From Candidatus Aegiribacteria sp. (GTDB lineage Bacteria; Fermentibacterota; Fermentibacteria; Fermentibacterales; JCC-6), in NCBI GenBank assembly GCA_013138965.1, contig WTBT01000013.1:1-64000 (forward strand): a stretch of DNA of 64,000 nucleotides. Reading direction: 5' to 3'. The notes beneath the pieces were generated by a model that was not told the DNA's origin, did no database searches, and saw only the letters and a list, made by a program, of their open reading frames with translations. The first letter of the stretch is position 1, and every line of letters starts with the position of its first letter. The position numbers and the translations under genes were made by a program. Shown piece by piece: positions 25,316 to 33,963 of this stretch.

Positions 25316-28300
25316 TCAGATAAGATCCATAATCGTTGCAGCGGCGGCTTCCAATTGTCTGTCGATGTTCTGCCCGGCGTCGGCGGGAAGCTCGGGCACA
25401 TGGATATCGGGCTCAACACCGCTGTTCTCGAGATTTTCTCCCGTAAGCGTAAACCAGCCGGTTCCAGGCACCCTGAAGCCGGTACCGTCTACAAGGGTCA
25501 CATCTGATGTTCCGATCACCGCACCGTAAGTAGTCTCGCCCACGAGAGGGCCAAGGTCCATCTGTTTCCATCCTCCTGGGAATATCTCGGCGTCGGAGTA
25601 GCACCTTTCGTTTATGAGCAATACAAGGGGTTTCTGCCAGACACCAAGGGGTTCAAAGGTGATGTTCCCATACCTGTCCGTTGAGTACATATATATTGGA
25701 CGTCCCAGTTCGCGGATTATGTCATCGTGGGTGCTCCCGCCTTCATTGTTGCGGATATCGATAATCATTCCGTCACTTTCGAGACCCTCCGCAAAGAGAT
25801 CGACAAGGAAATTCTCAACGCTCCTGTTGCTCATGGAGGGTATGTGAAGGTACCCGACCCTCCCGCCTGTCAGTCTCGCGACTTCCCTCCTGTTCCTTTC
25901 GATCCATTCGTCATAAACGAGCCTCTCGATTGCCCAGACGGAAACGGGCTCGATGTCTATATCAAGGAGGTCACCGGAACGGCTGATCCTGAGTCTTGTT
26001 ATACGATTCCTTCTCTGAAGAAGCGCCCTGTAAAGGTTACCCTCAGACCCAATATCCATGCCATGAACTGAAATAATGATGTCACCGGGATAAAGGCGCG
26101 AATCCTCAAGGTCAGCAGGGGAATAGGGAATCACACTGTCCACAAGAATCCCAGGTTCTGCCCAGCTGCAATCGGGTATGATGCCTATTGAGCCTGAGGC
26201 GGGAGTGGAATTAAAATTCCATGGTCCGTAAATTCCGAGATGCGAAGCGGACAATTCTCCGAGCATTCTTCTGACAACATCGTTGAAATCTTCATTGATA
26301 ACGCTGGATACAGCTCTTTCCCGGTACATTATCCGCATGGAATCCCAGTTCACCTCATGCATTGCAGAATCGTAAAAATTATCTCTCAGCAGTCTCCATG
26401 CTTCATCGAACTTCTGGGCCTGTATCTCCGTTATGGAACGCCATACAGGCATGTGCCATCCAAGCGAACCGCTGATACCTGAATCGGTGGATGCCTTCCG
26501 GACGGATCCGCTGATGGATACGTAATAGATATCACCTTCATCGTTTACAAGGATTTCCTCGGGATACTCCCCCGAATAGGTTACCCTCTGGAGAGATTCG
26601 CCCCTCCAGTCAACGGTCCAGAGATCCATTCTGCCCTTGTCATCCCACCCGGGCAGCGCAATGGTTCTGCCGTCCGGAGAAGCTCCATAGAAATCGTAAT
26701 AACCTTCCACCGTGCAAAGCGTTTCAGTTCTCCGCTGCAGGCCGTCCCATTCAATATCAACCCTTTCCAGCGGCTGATCAAGGAGTTCCTCGCGTTCGTC
26801 ATTATCGCTGTCCCATGCCTCCCTTGAAAACCAGACCTGTCTAATGGAATAATCGCCGTCATCCGTTCGGCTCGCGTACAGGATTCTGCGGCCATCGCAA
26901 GGCCAGAAGGGCTGGAAATCGTCGTTGGGATGCCTGCTTATATTGCGTGGTTCACCGCCTTCAGAGGGTACGATGAAGATCTCTTCCCTGTGTGCCAGAA
27001 CAGGCACACTGAAAGCAAGCCACCTGCTGTCGGGGGACCAGGAATGGTGAATGATGTCCGGAGTATCACAGATTCTGCTATCGTGTCCCGTTATTACATT
27101 GAACACATGCAGCCTGGAATCCCCATCCAGATAGGATATCCTTTCGCCATCGGGCGCCCATTCGGGTTCACGTGCCACATCAGAACCTGTAGAAAGCATA
27201 TCAGTTTCCGGAAAGGTGGAATTCGCCAGCAGGGAATCCTGATGCTCGGAAAAACTTCGAGCCAGCTGAACGGAGCCATCATGTTCAAGGCTGAATACAA
27301 GTGTCATGCCATCAGGGCTCCAGACAGGATCTCCGGCTCTCCAGGCGCCTGCGTAGATCTGCACTATATTTTCTATATTGTCATCTTCAAGTGTTCCCAC
27401 GAAAAGGTCGCCTGTTCCCACAACAGCGATCTGTGTACCCGACGAATCTATGTCGAAACAGTCGGTGGAAAAGCCAACCGACTCTCCATACTCAAGTGGA
27501 AACGGGAAATCCGATCCCGGGACCAGCGGAACTTCGGATATGGACCAGTCGGGAACGTTCAGACTGTAAAGCCCTCCGTTGAATTCAAAGGCAACGGTTC
27601 TCCCGGTGGAGTTAATAGCCGGGAATGTTATGTCCCCATCGGTAAGGAACGTTCTCTGCAGGGGCTCTCCCCCCGTCTGCATGCTCCATATTGCGGCATG
27701 TCCCTCCGAATCCTCTCGGACAAAGAGTATTTCATCGTTTAGCGCTGAATACATCGGCCATCGGGAATCAAGTTCAGAATCAACAAGCAATACCCAGTCG
27801 GTTCCGGAACCTGTCCAGATCTTTCTTGAGGCGGAACCGCTGTAATGCTTCCGCCACCAGCTGGTAAACCCTCTCTCTATCGCCATACCGTCCGGCAGCA
27901 GGCAGATATTCTCGGTTTCAACCCTGGCAACGGGAGATGGAGTTCCACCGGTTACGGGTACGGAGTACACCCATGAGCTTCCTCCCTCTCTTGATGACTG
28001 AAAATAGACGCTTTCGGAAGCAGCGCTCCAGCAGAATACCCTGTCCAGACCCGCATGGTAGGTCAGGCGGGTTGAAATGCCGCCTGAAGTGTCCATGATA
28101 TACACGTCTCCGCCACCGGTTCTGCTGCTGGTGAAGGCTATGAAGCGACCATCGGGAGAGTAGCAGGGCGATGTCTCCGTACTTTCTCCGGGTACGAGGC
28201 ATCTCATGATACCCCCCGCCATGGGAGCCTCCCATATATCTCCCCTGAAACAGAATACAACTGTCATGCCGTCAGTGGATGGGCAGGGTTCCCTGATATC

Positions 28301-28354
28301 GGACATTCCGATAGAAATCAAACCGATAAGCAGCGTTTTGATCAAAACAATCAT
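25316..28354 (-). CDS. Tricorn-type S41 protease, exported
   Basis: Large peptidase, 1012 residues, predicted to degrade peptides. An N-terminal hydrophobic signal, LIKTLLIGLISIGMS, suggests export, unlike archaeal cytosolic tricorn. Two beta-propeller regions made of PD40/WD40-like repeats follow (CYSPDGRFIAFTSSR, WSPDGMTLVF, WSPDSRWLAFS). Then come a C1-type helical segment (FDEAWRLLRDNFYDS), a PDZ domain near 760-830, and the S41 catalytic core with GMIIDIRNNEGGSTHDD and NERCYSDAEIFPGGW, where Ser precedes Asp at the nucleophile site. The ATG overlaps the methyltransferase TGA as ATGA. Confidence 0.93.
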   Translation of the reverse strand: MIVLIKTLLIGLISIGMSDIREPCPSTDGMTVVFCFRGDIWEAPMAGGIMRCLVPGESTETSPCYSPDGRFIAFTSSRTGGGDVYIMDTSGGISTRLTYHAGLDRVFCWSAASESVYFQSSREGGSSWVYSVPVTGGTPSPVARVETENICLLPDGMAIERGFTSWWRKHYSGSASRKIWTGSGTDWVLLVDSELDSRWPMYSALNDEILFVREDSEGHAAIWSMQTGGEPLQRTFLTDGDITFPAINSTGRTVAFEFNGGLYSLNVPDWSISEVPLVPGSDFPFPLEYGESVGFSTDCFDIDSSGTQIAVVGTGDLFVGTLEDDNIENIVQIYAGAWRAGDPVWSPDGMTLVFSLEHDGSVQLARSFSEHQDSLLANSTFPETDMLSTGSDVAREPEWAPDGERISYLDGDSRLHVFNVITGHDSRICDTPDIIHHSWSPDSRWLAFSVPVLAHREEIFIVPSEGGEPRNISRHPNDDFQPFWPCDGRRILYASRTDDGDYSIRQVWFSREAWDSDNDEREELLDQPLERVDIEWDGLQRRTETLCTVEGYYDFYGASPDGRTIALPGWDDKGRMDLWTVDWRGESLQRVTYSGEYPEEILVNDEGDIYYVSISGSVRKASTDSGISGSLGWHMPVWRSITEIQAQKFDEAWRLLRDNFYDSAMHEVNWDSMRIMYRERAVSSVINEDFNDVVRRMLGELSASHLGIYGPWNFNSTPASGSIGIIPDCSWAEPGILVDSVIPYSPADLEDSRLYPGDIIISVHGMDIGSEGNLYRALLQRRNRITRLRISRSGDLLDIDIEPVSVWAIERLVYDEWIERNRREVARLTGGRVGYLHIPSMSNRSVENFLVDLFAEGLESDGMIIDIRNNEGGSTHDDIIRELGRPIYMYSTDRYGNITFEPLGVWQKPLVLLINERCYSDAEIFPGGWKQMDLGPLVGETTYGAVIGTSDVTLVDGTGFRVPGTGWFTLTGENLENSGVEPDIHVPELPADAGQNIDRQLEAAAATIMDLI

Positions 28355-29109
28355 TTTTTATTCCTCTCGGCCAGTACAAGAAGCCTTGGCGAATCATCCG
28401 AAGCCCAGGGAGAAAGGTCATAATCACCCCAGATTGCAGCGACTCTCATGCCCTCGTTCCTGATATCATTGAGCAGTTCTCCCGCAGATATGAGAGCCAG
28501 CTCAAGAGTGATATCGATCCTGCCATCCGCTACGGCAGATCCTGAGTATTCCATGTCGAAGACAATCAGTCCTCTTGAGAAGTCATGGCTTACCGACTCT
28601 ACCAGTTTCACCGAAGAACCATTCCGGTTGTAATCGTATCTCACTTTTCTATCCTCGTCTTGACGGTTATCAAATCCAGGACACGCTTCAGCGAAGAATT
28701 TTCCCCCCGGTTTCAATACTGCGGCTATCTCCCTGAACACCAGCTTTCTTTCATTTCGCTCAAGAATGCAATGGATCCCGTTGTACGGGAACAGAACCAG
28801 ATCCAGAGTTGAGTTTCTCAAAGGTATGTTTTGCGCAATGGCCCTGATTCGTGAAATCTTCTTCCGTTTCTCGCTGGACCATGAACCCAGCATCGAAGCG
28901 GAAGGTTCAAGAGCAATAACCTGTGAACCGTCAGGAAGAAGCTCTGTCAGCCTGCCGTCACCTGCACCGAGTTCCATGCATTTCCCTGGATATTTCTTTC
29001 GAAGGTCAATGTAGAACTGGATTTCTTTCATGTCAGGTGGATAGACATCTCTCTCCTCAAGTGAGAACAGGGGACCGTAACGCTCCCAGAGATGTATTTC
29101 TGTTTTCAA
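28351..29109 (-). CDS. Class I SAM-dependent methyltransferase, TTG start
   Basis: Its 252 residues have the SAM-binding glycine loop CMELGAGDGRLTELL, an acidic second strand VIALEPSASML, and the post-motif LKPGGKFFAEACPG. The substrate is unknown. A longer frame begins at 29181 inside DUF523, but the TTG at 29109 is much better placed: GGTGGAGG lies seven bases upstream and the TTG overlaps the DUF523 stop as TTGA, a coupling geometry repeated across this genome. It is followed by the tricorn protease gene. Confidence 0.87.
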   Translation of the reverse strand: MKTEIHLWERYGPLFSLEERDVYPPDMKEIQFYIDLRKKYPGKCMELGAGDGRLTELLPDGSQVIALEPSASMLGSWSSEKRKKISRIRAIAQNIPLRNSTLDLVLFPYNGIHCILERNERKLVFREIAAVLKPGGKFFAEACPGFDNRQDEDRKVRYDYNRNGSSVKLVESVSHDFSRGLIVFDMEYSGSAVADGRIDITLELALISAGELLNDIRNEGMRVAAIWGDYDLSPWASDDSPRLLVLAERNKK

Positions 29110-29690
29110 TCGACCGCCTCCACCCTGAAGCCTGATCTTATGAGTGCCGCTGCGGCAACTCCTGGCATGTTTACCCCGCATCTAACGCCGCATGAAGGGC
29201 TTTTCTCCTTCAAATATATGGACTCCGGGTTAATTGATAAGGCGTACATGACCGAAAGCTTGGCTCCTCTGATGTATTCATTGGTCACATCTCCATCAGC
29301 GTCACTGAGGATTACCCTTGCTGTTCCATCAAGGACCGAGAAGCCGTTCCCCCCTGATAGAACAGCCGGTTCTCTCGGAGTGGTCAGCCCACCCAGCTTC
29401 TCAGGGCAGAAGGGCATGCATTTACCGCAACGGAGCATTTTAACGAACCTGTCAACAGGTTTTGATCTGCCGTCGAACCTGCAGGGAATACCGCATAGAC
29501 AGGCACTTACCAGTGTCATGTCAAGTGTCAGATGTTGTAAAATTGCGAAGTTATTTGGCGTTCCTGCAAGGCGCGGATGATGGTGCATAGCAGGGCTATG
29601 TAACTGAATCCGCAACGCCGCAGGAGCGTCAAAGAACGAGCAGGATGCATCATTTGATGCTTGACATGACACTAGGTTGATACCGGCCAT
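29106..29690 (-). CDS. DUF523 protein with a 54-residue in-frame insertion encoded by a miniature element
   Basis: A 194-residue product of the conserved DUF523 family (function unknown, cysteine-rich). Family motifs are VSACLCGIPCRFDGRSK, CGKCMPFCPEKLGG and LKEKSPSCGV. Normal members start M--ILVSACL. Here the start ATG 29690, preceded nine bases upstream by AAAGGA, encodes MAGINLVS. Then 54 codons of element sequence follow without a stop, and the frame resumes at LVSACLCG. So MAGINLVSACLCG was probably the ancestral N-terminus. An ATG within the element's terminal repeat (29519) could restart translation but lacks an SD. Downstream is the coupled methyltransferase. Confidence 0.85.
   Translation of the reverse strand: MAGINLVSCQASNDASCSFFDAPAALRIQLHSPAMHHHPRLAGTPNNFAILQHLTLDMTLVSACLCGIPCRFDGRSKPVDRFVKMLRCGKCMPFCPEKLGGLTTPREPAVLSGGNGFSVLDGTARVILSDADGDVTNEYIRGAKLSVMYALSINPESIYLKEKSPSCGVRCGVNMPGVAAAALIRSGFRVEAVD
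29513..29672. mobile_element. MITE-like element with 13-14 bp terminal inverted repeats inside DUF523
   Basis: GTGTCATGTCAAG (29513-29525) is the exact reverse complement of CTTGACATGACAC (29660-29672); one extra flanking base pair also matches (29512 with 29673). The interior of about 134 bp is GC-rich and has weak inner symmetry but no gene. It lies within the first codons of a DUF523 gene. With its flanking bases it adds 162 bp, a multiple of three, with no stop in the gene's frame. No clear target duplication is visible; one imperfect candidate is CTA on one side against CTG on the other. Confidence 0.8.
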
Positions 29691-29780
29691 GAATAATTAT
29701 CCTTTGTCATTTTTCACACTGCAAGACATCCCTATGTGCCGTTTGGGGGCTTCACGGAGTAAGTATTGAATATATCAATT

Positions 29781-30998
29781 TTATACAGATTGGCAGGATT
29801 TTTTGTAAGTGCGGATAATCATTAAGAGACGCAGCAGAAGGAATGGAAGTACAACAATAAGATACTTCTCCCAGACCTGGTAGGAGAATGGCATGATGAC
29901 CAGAAAGACGATGATAGTCAGGGTCAGGAAATGGCCGAAATCCCATTTTCCCGCTTTCATCCTCGTAATGTCTGTCCAGATGATGCTGAAAAGGGTGATA
30001 AACCCAGCCCAGCAGAAAATCCACAGGACGAATTGTTCAAGGCTGTAGCTATCCAGTATTCCGCGAATGAAACTATGCATCAACCCCACGGTGGTGCCCT
30101 CTGTCTGCTCCAGAGTGACAGAGGAAGAATGAACTGGAAAGAAGAAGTACGTCAGTGAAAGCAGAAAACCAGACAGAACAACCATTCTGTTTCTAAGCAA
30201 AATCCTGTATGCGTATACCAGAAGAGGGAATAACGAGGCTGCCATGAAGATAATGTAGATGAAAATATACCTGAACCTGTACACTGAACCATCATCAATC
30301 ACCCATCTGGCAATCCCTGAGGGTGGTGCCGTACCCCTCCAGAGTAACATCATCACCAGCAGTGGTACCGCGCCACAGATAAGCGCGAGAAATGAACCTG
30401 TTCCGAACCGGCCGTTCTTCCGGTATAGAATGAAAAGGTATACGGCAGCGGAGATGAACATGAAGACAGAATACTGTCTTATCAGGAGGGCACAAGCTGT
30501 GGAAAGCAGAAGGAGTAATGGATTTCCAAGGTATACTGCGAATGCTATCAGGACAATGAATAGAAGGGATGGCATATCTGTAAACACATGCATGCTGAGC
30601 CCCGGGAAGTAAGGATTCAAGAGAAGCAGAAGCAGGCCTGGAAGAACGATCTTCAGATTTCGCAGAACTTTTCCATACAGGATATAGATCAGAATGAAGG
30701 TTATGGCAGAAACAAGCAGGTTGAAAATCCTCAGGCTTGCAGGATTGAAACCGATCAATTTTCCCCACGAAGCGTACATGTAATAGAAAAGAGGTCCGGT
30801 TACCTCAGGGTAATCCAGGGCGGTCCGGGGATGATAATTATCCCCGAAAAGCTCTACTGTGGAGATGAAGTGTTCTTCATCGCCTCTGAAAGGATAATCC
30901 ATACCTGTCGATACGGTAAAGGCGATACAAAGGACAATAAGAGCCAGGGGGAACAGCAGCCATTTCCACAGATGTTTAAGGTTAGAAAACTGCTGAAT
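29781..30998 (-). CDS. Polytopic membrane glycosyltransferase (GT-C, ArnT/PMT-like), apparent ATT start
   Basis: About 405 residues with some ten TM helices, typical of enzymes that move a sugar from a lipid-linked donor. The first outer loop carries the acidic motif YPFRGDEEHF right after TM1, as in GT39/GT83 proteins. ATG 30902 would remove TM1: the frame continues upstream with LWKWLLFPLALIVLCIAF, a perfect helix with a basic flank. No ATG, GTG or TTG lies between the upstream in-frame TAG and 30902. An ATT at 30998 lies six bases after GGAGG, overlapping the M23 gene end by 17 bp, and is my preferred start. The acceptor is unknown. Confidence 0.78.
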   Translation of the reverse strand: MQQFSNLKHLWKWLLFPLALIVLCIAFTVSTGMDYPFRGDEEHFISTVELFGDNYHPRTALDYPEVTGPLFYYMYASWGKLIGFNPASLRIFNLLVSAITFILIYILYGKVLRNLKIVLPGLLLLLLNPYFPGLSMHVFTDMPSLLFIVLIAFAVYLGNPLLLLLSTACALLIRQYSVFMFISAAVYLFILYRKNGRFGTGSFLALICGAVPLLVMMLLWRGTAPPSGIARWVIDDGSVYRFRYIFIYIIFMAASLFPLLVYAYRILLRNRMVVLSGFLLSLTYFFFPVHSSSVTLEQTEGTTVGLMHSFIRGILDSYSLEQFVLWIFCWAGFITLFSIIWTDITRMKAGKWDFGHFLTLTIIVFLVIMPFSYQVWEKYLIVVLPFLLLRLLMIIRTYKKSCQSV

Positions 30999-31890
30999 CC
31001 GACCCCTCCCTGAGTATGTAATCCTCCGGATCGACCTGTACTCCGTTAATGAGAACCTCGTAATGAAGATGGGGAGCTATCGATCTTCCCGTTGAGCCTA
31101 CCCTCGCTATCAGGTCTCCCCTGGTAACATCCTGTCCCACAACTGTGCAGGCGACAGAACAATGGGCATACCTCGTTGAAATCCTGTCCGAGTGCCTGAC
31201 AACGATATTCAAACCCCATCCGCCAGTCCATCCCACGAAGACAATTACACCATCAGCGGGAGCATATATAGGTGTTCCCGAAACGCAGGCGAGATCGATC
31301 CCTTTATGAATCCGGACGGCACCTGTGAATGGATCTATCCGGGGCCCGAAGTCGCTGACAAAAATGCCGTCAACAGGCCATATGGAGGGAATTCCTGCAA
31401 GTTCACTATCCTTCCCCATTAAGTAACAGACAAGGGAATCGTAGGCCATCAGTTCTGCATCGGCCAGCCTCTCCATGAGCATGATCTCCATTTCCAGTTC
31501 ATCTATGAACCTGAACATATTATCTCTCGGAGGCTCTCTTATCATGGCAGTCTGCGGAATAAGCTGTGAAAAATCCAGGTTCAGCCCTGCACCTGCAACA
31601 AGCACCTGTTTCTCTCTGGTACTGATCTCTTCAAGCTGGAACCGGAGGTTCATGACGCGCTCCGACAGCTGATACAGCTCTCCACGCAAAACGATCAGTT
31701 CGTTCTGCCTGTTATCTGTGAACTGCGCCCTCTCGTTTATTCCGCCAAAATGGAAGAACAGGGCGGCTATCCCGGTAAGGAACAGCGCTGTTAGCAGGAT
31801 CATCAGCCTTAACCGGGCCGCAGTAAGTATGAACTTCCTGCCGATCTTGCTGGATCTCTGTGGTAACCAGTGAATGGTGCCTATTGGCAT
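30982..31890 (-). CDS. M23 (LytM) peptidase, membrane-anchored
   Basis: Envelope protein of 302 residues. It has a short cytoplasmic segment, one TM helix (about 29-48, LMILLTALFLTGIAALFF), a coiled coil (about 60-95), and a C-terminal LytM domain. Zinc ligands are in IHKGIDLA and HLHYEV, and the core GVIVFVGWTGGWGLNIVVRH is intact, so it may be an active peptidoglycan endopeptidase rather than a degenerate activator. It lies 15 bases downstream of rpoD. There is no strong SD at ATG 31890, so translation may depend on coupling. Confidence 0.9.
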   Translation of the reverse strand: MPIGTIHWLPQRSSKIGRKFILTAARLRLMILLTALFLTGIAALFFHFGGINERAQFTDNRQNELIVLRGELYQLSERVMNLRFQLEEISTREKQVLVAGAGLNLDFSQLIPQTAMIREPPRDNMFRFIDELEMEIMLMERLADAELMAYDSLVCYLMGKDSELAGIPSIWPVDGIFVSDFGPRIDPFTGAVRIHKGIDLACVSGTPIYAPADGVIVFVGWTGGWGLNIVVRHSDRISTRYAHCSVACTVVGQDVTRGDLIARVGSTGRSIAPHLHYEVLINGVQVDPEDYILREGSDSAVF

Positions 31891-31905
31891 TGAAGAACCA
31901 GTTTT

Positions 31906-32748
31906 CTATTTCAGGTAAAGCAGCAGGTTCTTGCTGTCGGTTTTGTCGTTGAGTTTGGAAATAGCCCTGTTCTTCAACTGACGCACCCTCTCACGGCTTA
32001 TACCCATTGTTCTTCCTATTTCTGCAAGGGTATGCCTTCTATCGGTGTTTATTCCGAAGAACAGCTGGATTATCGTTCTTTCACGCTGGTCAAGAATGTC
32101 CAGCATTCCCGCGACACTTCTCTTCATGGCTGTCAGGACTACAGCTTCATCGGGCGGGACATCGCCGTCATCGGAGATCATCTCCTGGAAAGTCTTATCA
32201 CTGCCTTCGTAAACAGGACTGTCAAGTGAGAGATGTGTACTGTGAATCGACATCATTCCTTCTACATCACCCCTGGATACATCCAGTTCATCGGCAATTT
32301 CATTTGTAGATGGATTTCTGCCGAGAGAATGGCCAAGTTCTCTTGCCGCACGGCCCATTTTATAAAGCTCACCAACACGGTTCAAGGGAAGGCGGACGAT
32401 TCTTGACTGCTCCGCAAGAGCCTGAAGGATAGCCTGCCTTATCCACCATACCGCATATGTTATGAAGCGGCACCCTTTACTCTCATCAAATCCCTTTGCA
32501 GCCCTGATAAGCCCTACATTCCCTTCGTTGATAAGGTCTTCCAGCGCAACGCCCTGATTCGCGTACTGCTTCGCGATGCTGACTACGAACCTGAGATTTG
32601 CCTCTGTAAGTTCGTTCAGGGCTTCCTGTTCACCCGCACGAATACGTTTGGCAAGAGAAGCCTCCTCCGCAGATGAAAGAGTCTCCTTACTCCCGATTTC
32701 TCTAAGGTAGAGTTCCAGTGATCTTCCTTCTGTACGCTTTGTCGCCAA
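31906..32748 (-). CDS. rpoD: Housekeeping-type RNA polymerase sigma factor, short Bacteroidetes-like form, TTG start
   Basis: A 280-residue sigma-70 lacking region 1.1 and the long insert, like the ~285-residue principal sigma of Bacteroidetes. Region 1.2 is SLELYLREIGSKETLSSAEE, region 2 LTEANLRFVVSIAKQYANQG and EDLINEGNVGLIRAAKGFD, region 2.4 ITYAVWWIRQAILQALAEQS, and the region 4 helix-turn-helix GISRERVRQLKNRAISKL. TTG 32748 is eight bases after AAAGG; no ATG is in frame. I take it as the main sigma because its core motifs are nearer consensus than those of the gene after dnaG. It is transcribed with the M23 peptidase. Confidence 0.92.
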   Translation of the reverse strand: MATKRTEGRSLELYLREIGSKETLSSAEEASLAKRIRAGEQEALNELTEANLRFVVSIAKQYANQGVALEDLINEGNVGLIRAAKGFDESKGCRFITYAVWWIRQAILQALAEQSRIVRLPLNRVGELYKMGRAARELGHSLGRNPSTNEIADELDVSRGDVEGMMSIHSTHLSLDSPVYEGSDKTFQEMISDDGDVPPDEAVVLTAMKRSVAGMLDILDQRERTIIQLFFGINTDRRHTLAEIGRTMGISRERVRQLKNRAISKLNDKTDSKNLLLYLK

Positions 32749-32827
32749 AAGAGCCGCCTTTCATGTGCAATACACAGCCTCGCATGTTATAATTCAAAAA
32801 GATGTTAGAAGGTTCCTGCCTCAATTC

Positions 32828-32857
32828 AGATTAACGTGTAGAAGTCTAATCTGTCAA
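32828..32857 (-). promoter_or_regulatory. Candidate promoter for rpoD
   Basis: On the minus strand TTGACA (32857-32852), an 18-base spacer and TAATCT (32833-32828) lie about 80 bases before the rpoD start. The -35 is perfect, the -10 matches only at TA and the last T. The -35 abuts the 24-bp palindrome, which could let a bound regulator block it. Confidence 0.35.
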
Positions 32858-32880
32858 GGGGTTGACAATTGTCAACCCCT
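32857..32880. promoter_or_regulatory. Perfect 24-bp palindrome between rpoD and a divergent methyltransferase
   Basis: AGGGGTTGACAATTGTCAAC followed by CCCT reads the same on both strands. It holds a TTGACA box on each strand, facing opposite ways. It sits in the gap between divergent genes, so a terminator is not needed and no T run follows. I read it as a candidate operator with overlapping divergent -35 boxes. Three more TTGACA boxes of either orientation occur within 150 bp (32852, 32965, 32994). Confidence 0.5.
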
Positions 32881-33018
32881 GATATTGCAGGTTATTGATA
32901 TTCAATCTTCTATGATACTGTACCAGCTGGATTAGATGAATATTCGGCGCTGTTGAGGGCTATCTGTCAAGTGCGCGTCAAACCCATGCGGAGTTGACAG
33001 GTCAAGGGAAGGTGGATT

Positions 33019-33963
33019 ATGGACTGGAGCAGGTTCCCGCGAGAGAAGACTGACTGTATCCTTTGCGGGTCAAATTTCTCCCGTCTGCTCAGCGTGCAGA
33101 AAACATGGCCGGTTGTACGATGCAGTGAATGCGGCCTTGTATACCTCTCCGAAAGACCGGTCGAAAAAGCACTTACCGACATGTACAGCAGAGCCTATTA
33201 CGAAGATGGAGATGTCGGGTACAGGGGCTATTTGCAGACATTTGAAAAATATCATGACACATTCATGAAAATCTTCAGCGGGCGTCACAGGGATCTTCTT
33301 CATCATGCCCGGGGAAGGCGGCTTCTTGAGGTCGGCTGCGCTTACGGTTTCCTTCTGGATTATCTCGACCGAAGAGGATGGGATGTGCAGGGTGTTGAAA
33401 TAAGCCCTCTCTCTTCAGAATACGCCCGGGATATACTGGGGCTTGATGTGTATACAGGAAGTGTTGAGTCAGCTGACCTCGAGGAACACTCCTATGATGT
33501 AATTCTACTTCTTGACGTACTTGAACATCTTCACAGGCCCTCCGATATACTCAGGCGCATCCGCAAACTGCTCTCTCCCGATGGAATACTGGTAGTTCAA
33601 TGCCCATGGGAACTGTACCACTGGGAGGAGATCGCCGAAGCGATTTTAAGAGGTAAAAGGCCCGGTACCATAGAACCCGATTCTATTCCAGCTCACCTGT
33701 ACTTCTTTCAACCCCGGACTCTTGACGCGGTTCTAAAAAATGCTGGATTCAGAATATATGCAAGGCAGTCGGGTAATTACGGTTCAATAAGAAGGCTGAT
33801 CGAACCGCCTGAGATAAACAGGGGAAATCCGATTGAGCGTTTCAGCCGGTTCGTATACTTCCGTCTTGGCCTGCAACGTTTTCTTTACTCCGCAGCCAGG
33901 TTGCTTCATCTTGGAAATGGCATGATAAGGTACGCCATAGCTGATGAAGATGGACAGCAATGA
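33019..33963 (+). CDS. SAM-dependent methyltransferase with N-terminal zinc ribbon
   Basis: 314 residues. Two Cys pairs, CILCGS and CSECGLVYL, form a zinc ribbon, followed by the SAM fold: LLEVGCAYGFLLDYL, VQGVEISPLSSEYA, VILLLDVLEHLHRP and LLSPDGILVVQCP. This layout is that of methyltransferases found in surface glycan clusters. It begins a plus-strand cassette; its TGA overlaps the nucleotidyltransferase ATG as ATGA. AAGGTGG precedes the ATG at 33019. I infer a role in modifying an envelope glycan; the acceptor is unknown. Confidence 0.9.
   Translation: MDWSRFPREKTDCILCGSNFSRLLSVQKTWPVVRCSECGLVYLSERPVEKALTDMYSRAYYEDGDVGYRGYLQTFEKYHDTFMKIFSGRHRDLLHHARGRRLLEVGCAYGFLLDYLDRRGWDVQGVEISPLSSEYARDILGLDVYTGSVESADLEEHSYDVILLLDVLEHLHRPSDILRRIRKLLSPDGILVVQCPWELYHWEEIAEAILRGKRPGTIEPDSIPAHLYFFQPRTLDAVLKNAGFRIYARQSGNYGSIRRLIEPPEINRGNPIERFSRFVYFRLGLQRFLYSAARLLHLGNGMIRYAIADEDGQQ

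Noticed and set aside
25613-28205. Long plus-strand frames opposite the tricorn gene (e.g. 26930-27742)
   Set aside because: They are antisense shadows of a gene with clear domains and coupled ends.
29519-29690. DUF523 start at the ATG inside the terminal repeat as the main start
   Set aside because: No SD precedes it, whereas ATG 29690 has AAAGGA at good spacing and restores the family N-terminus; kept only as an alternative.
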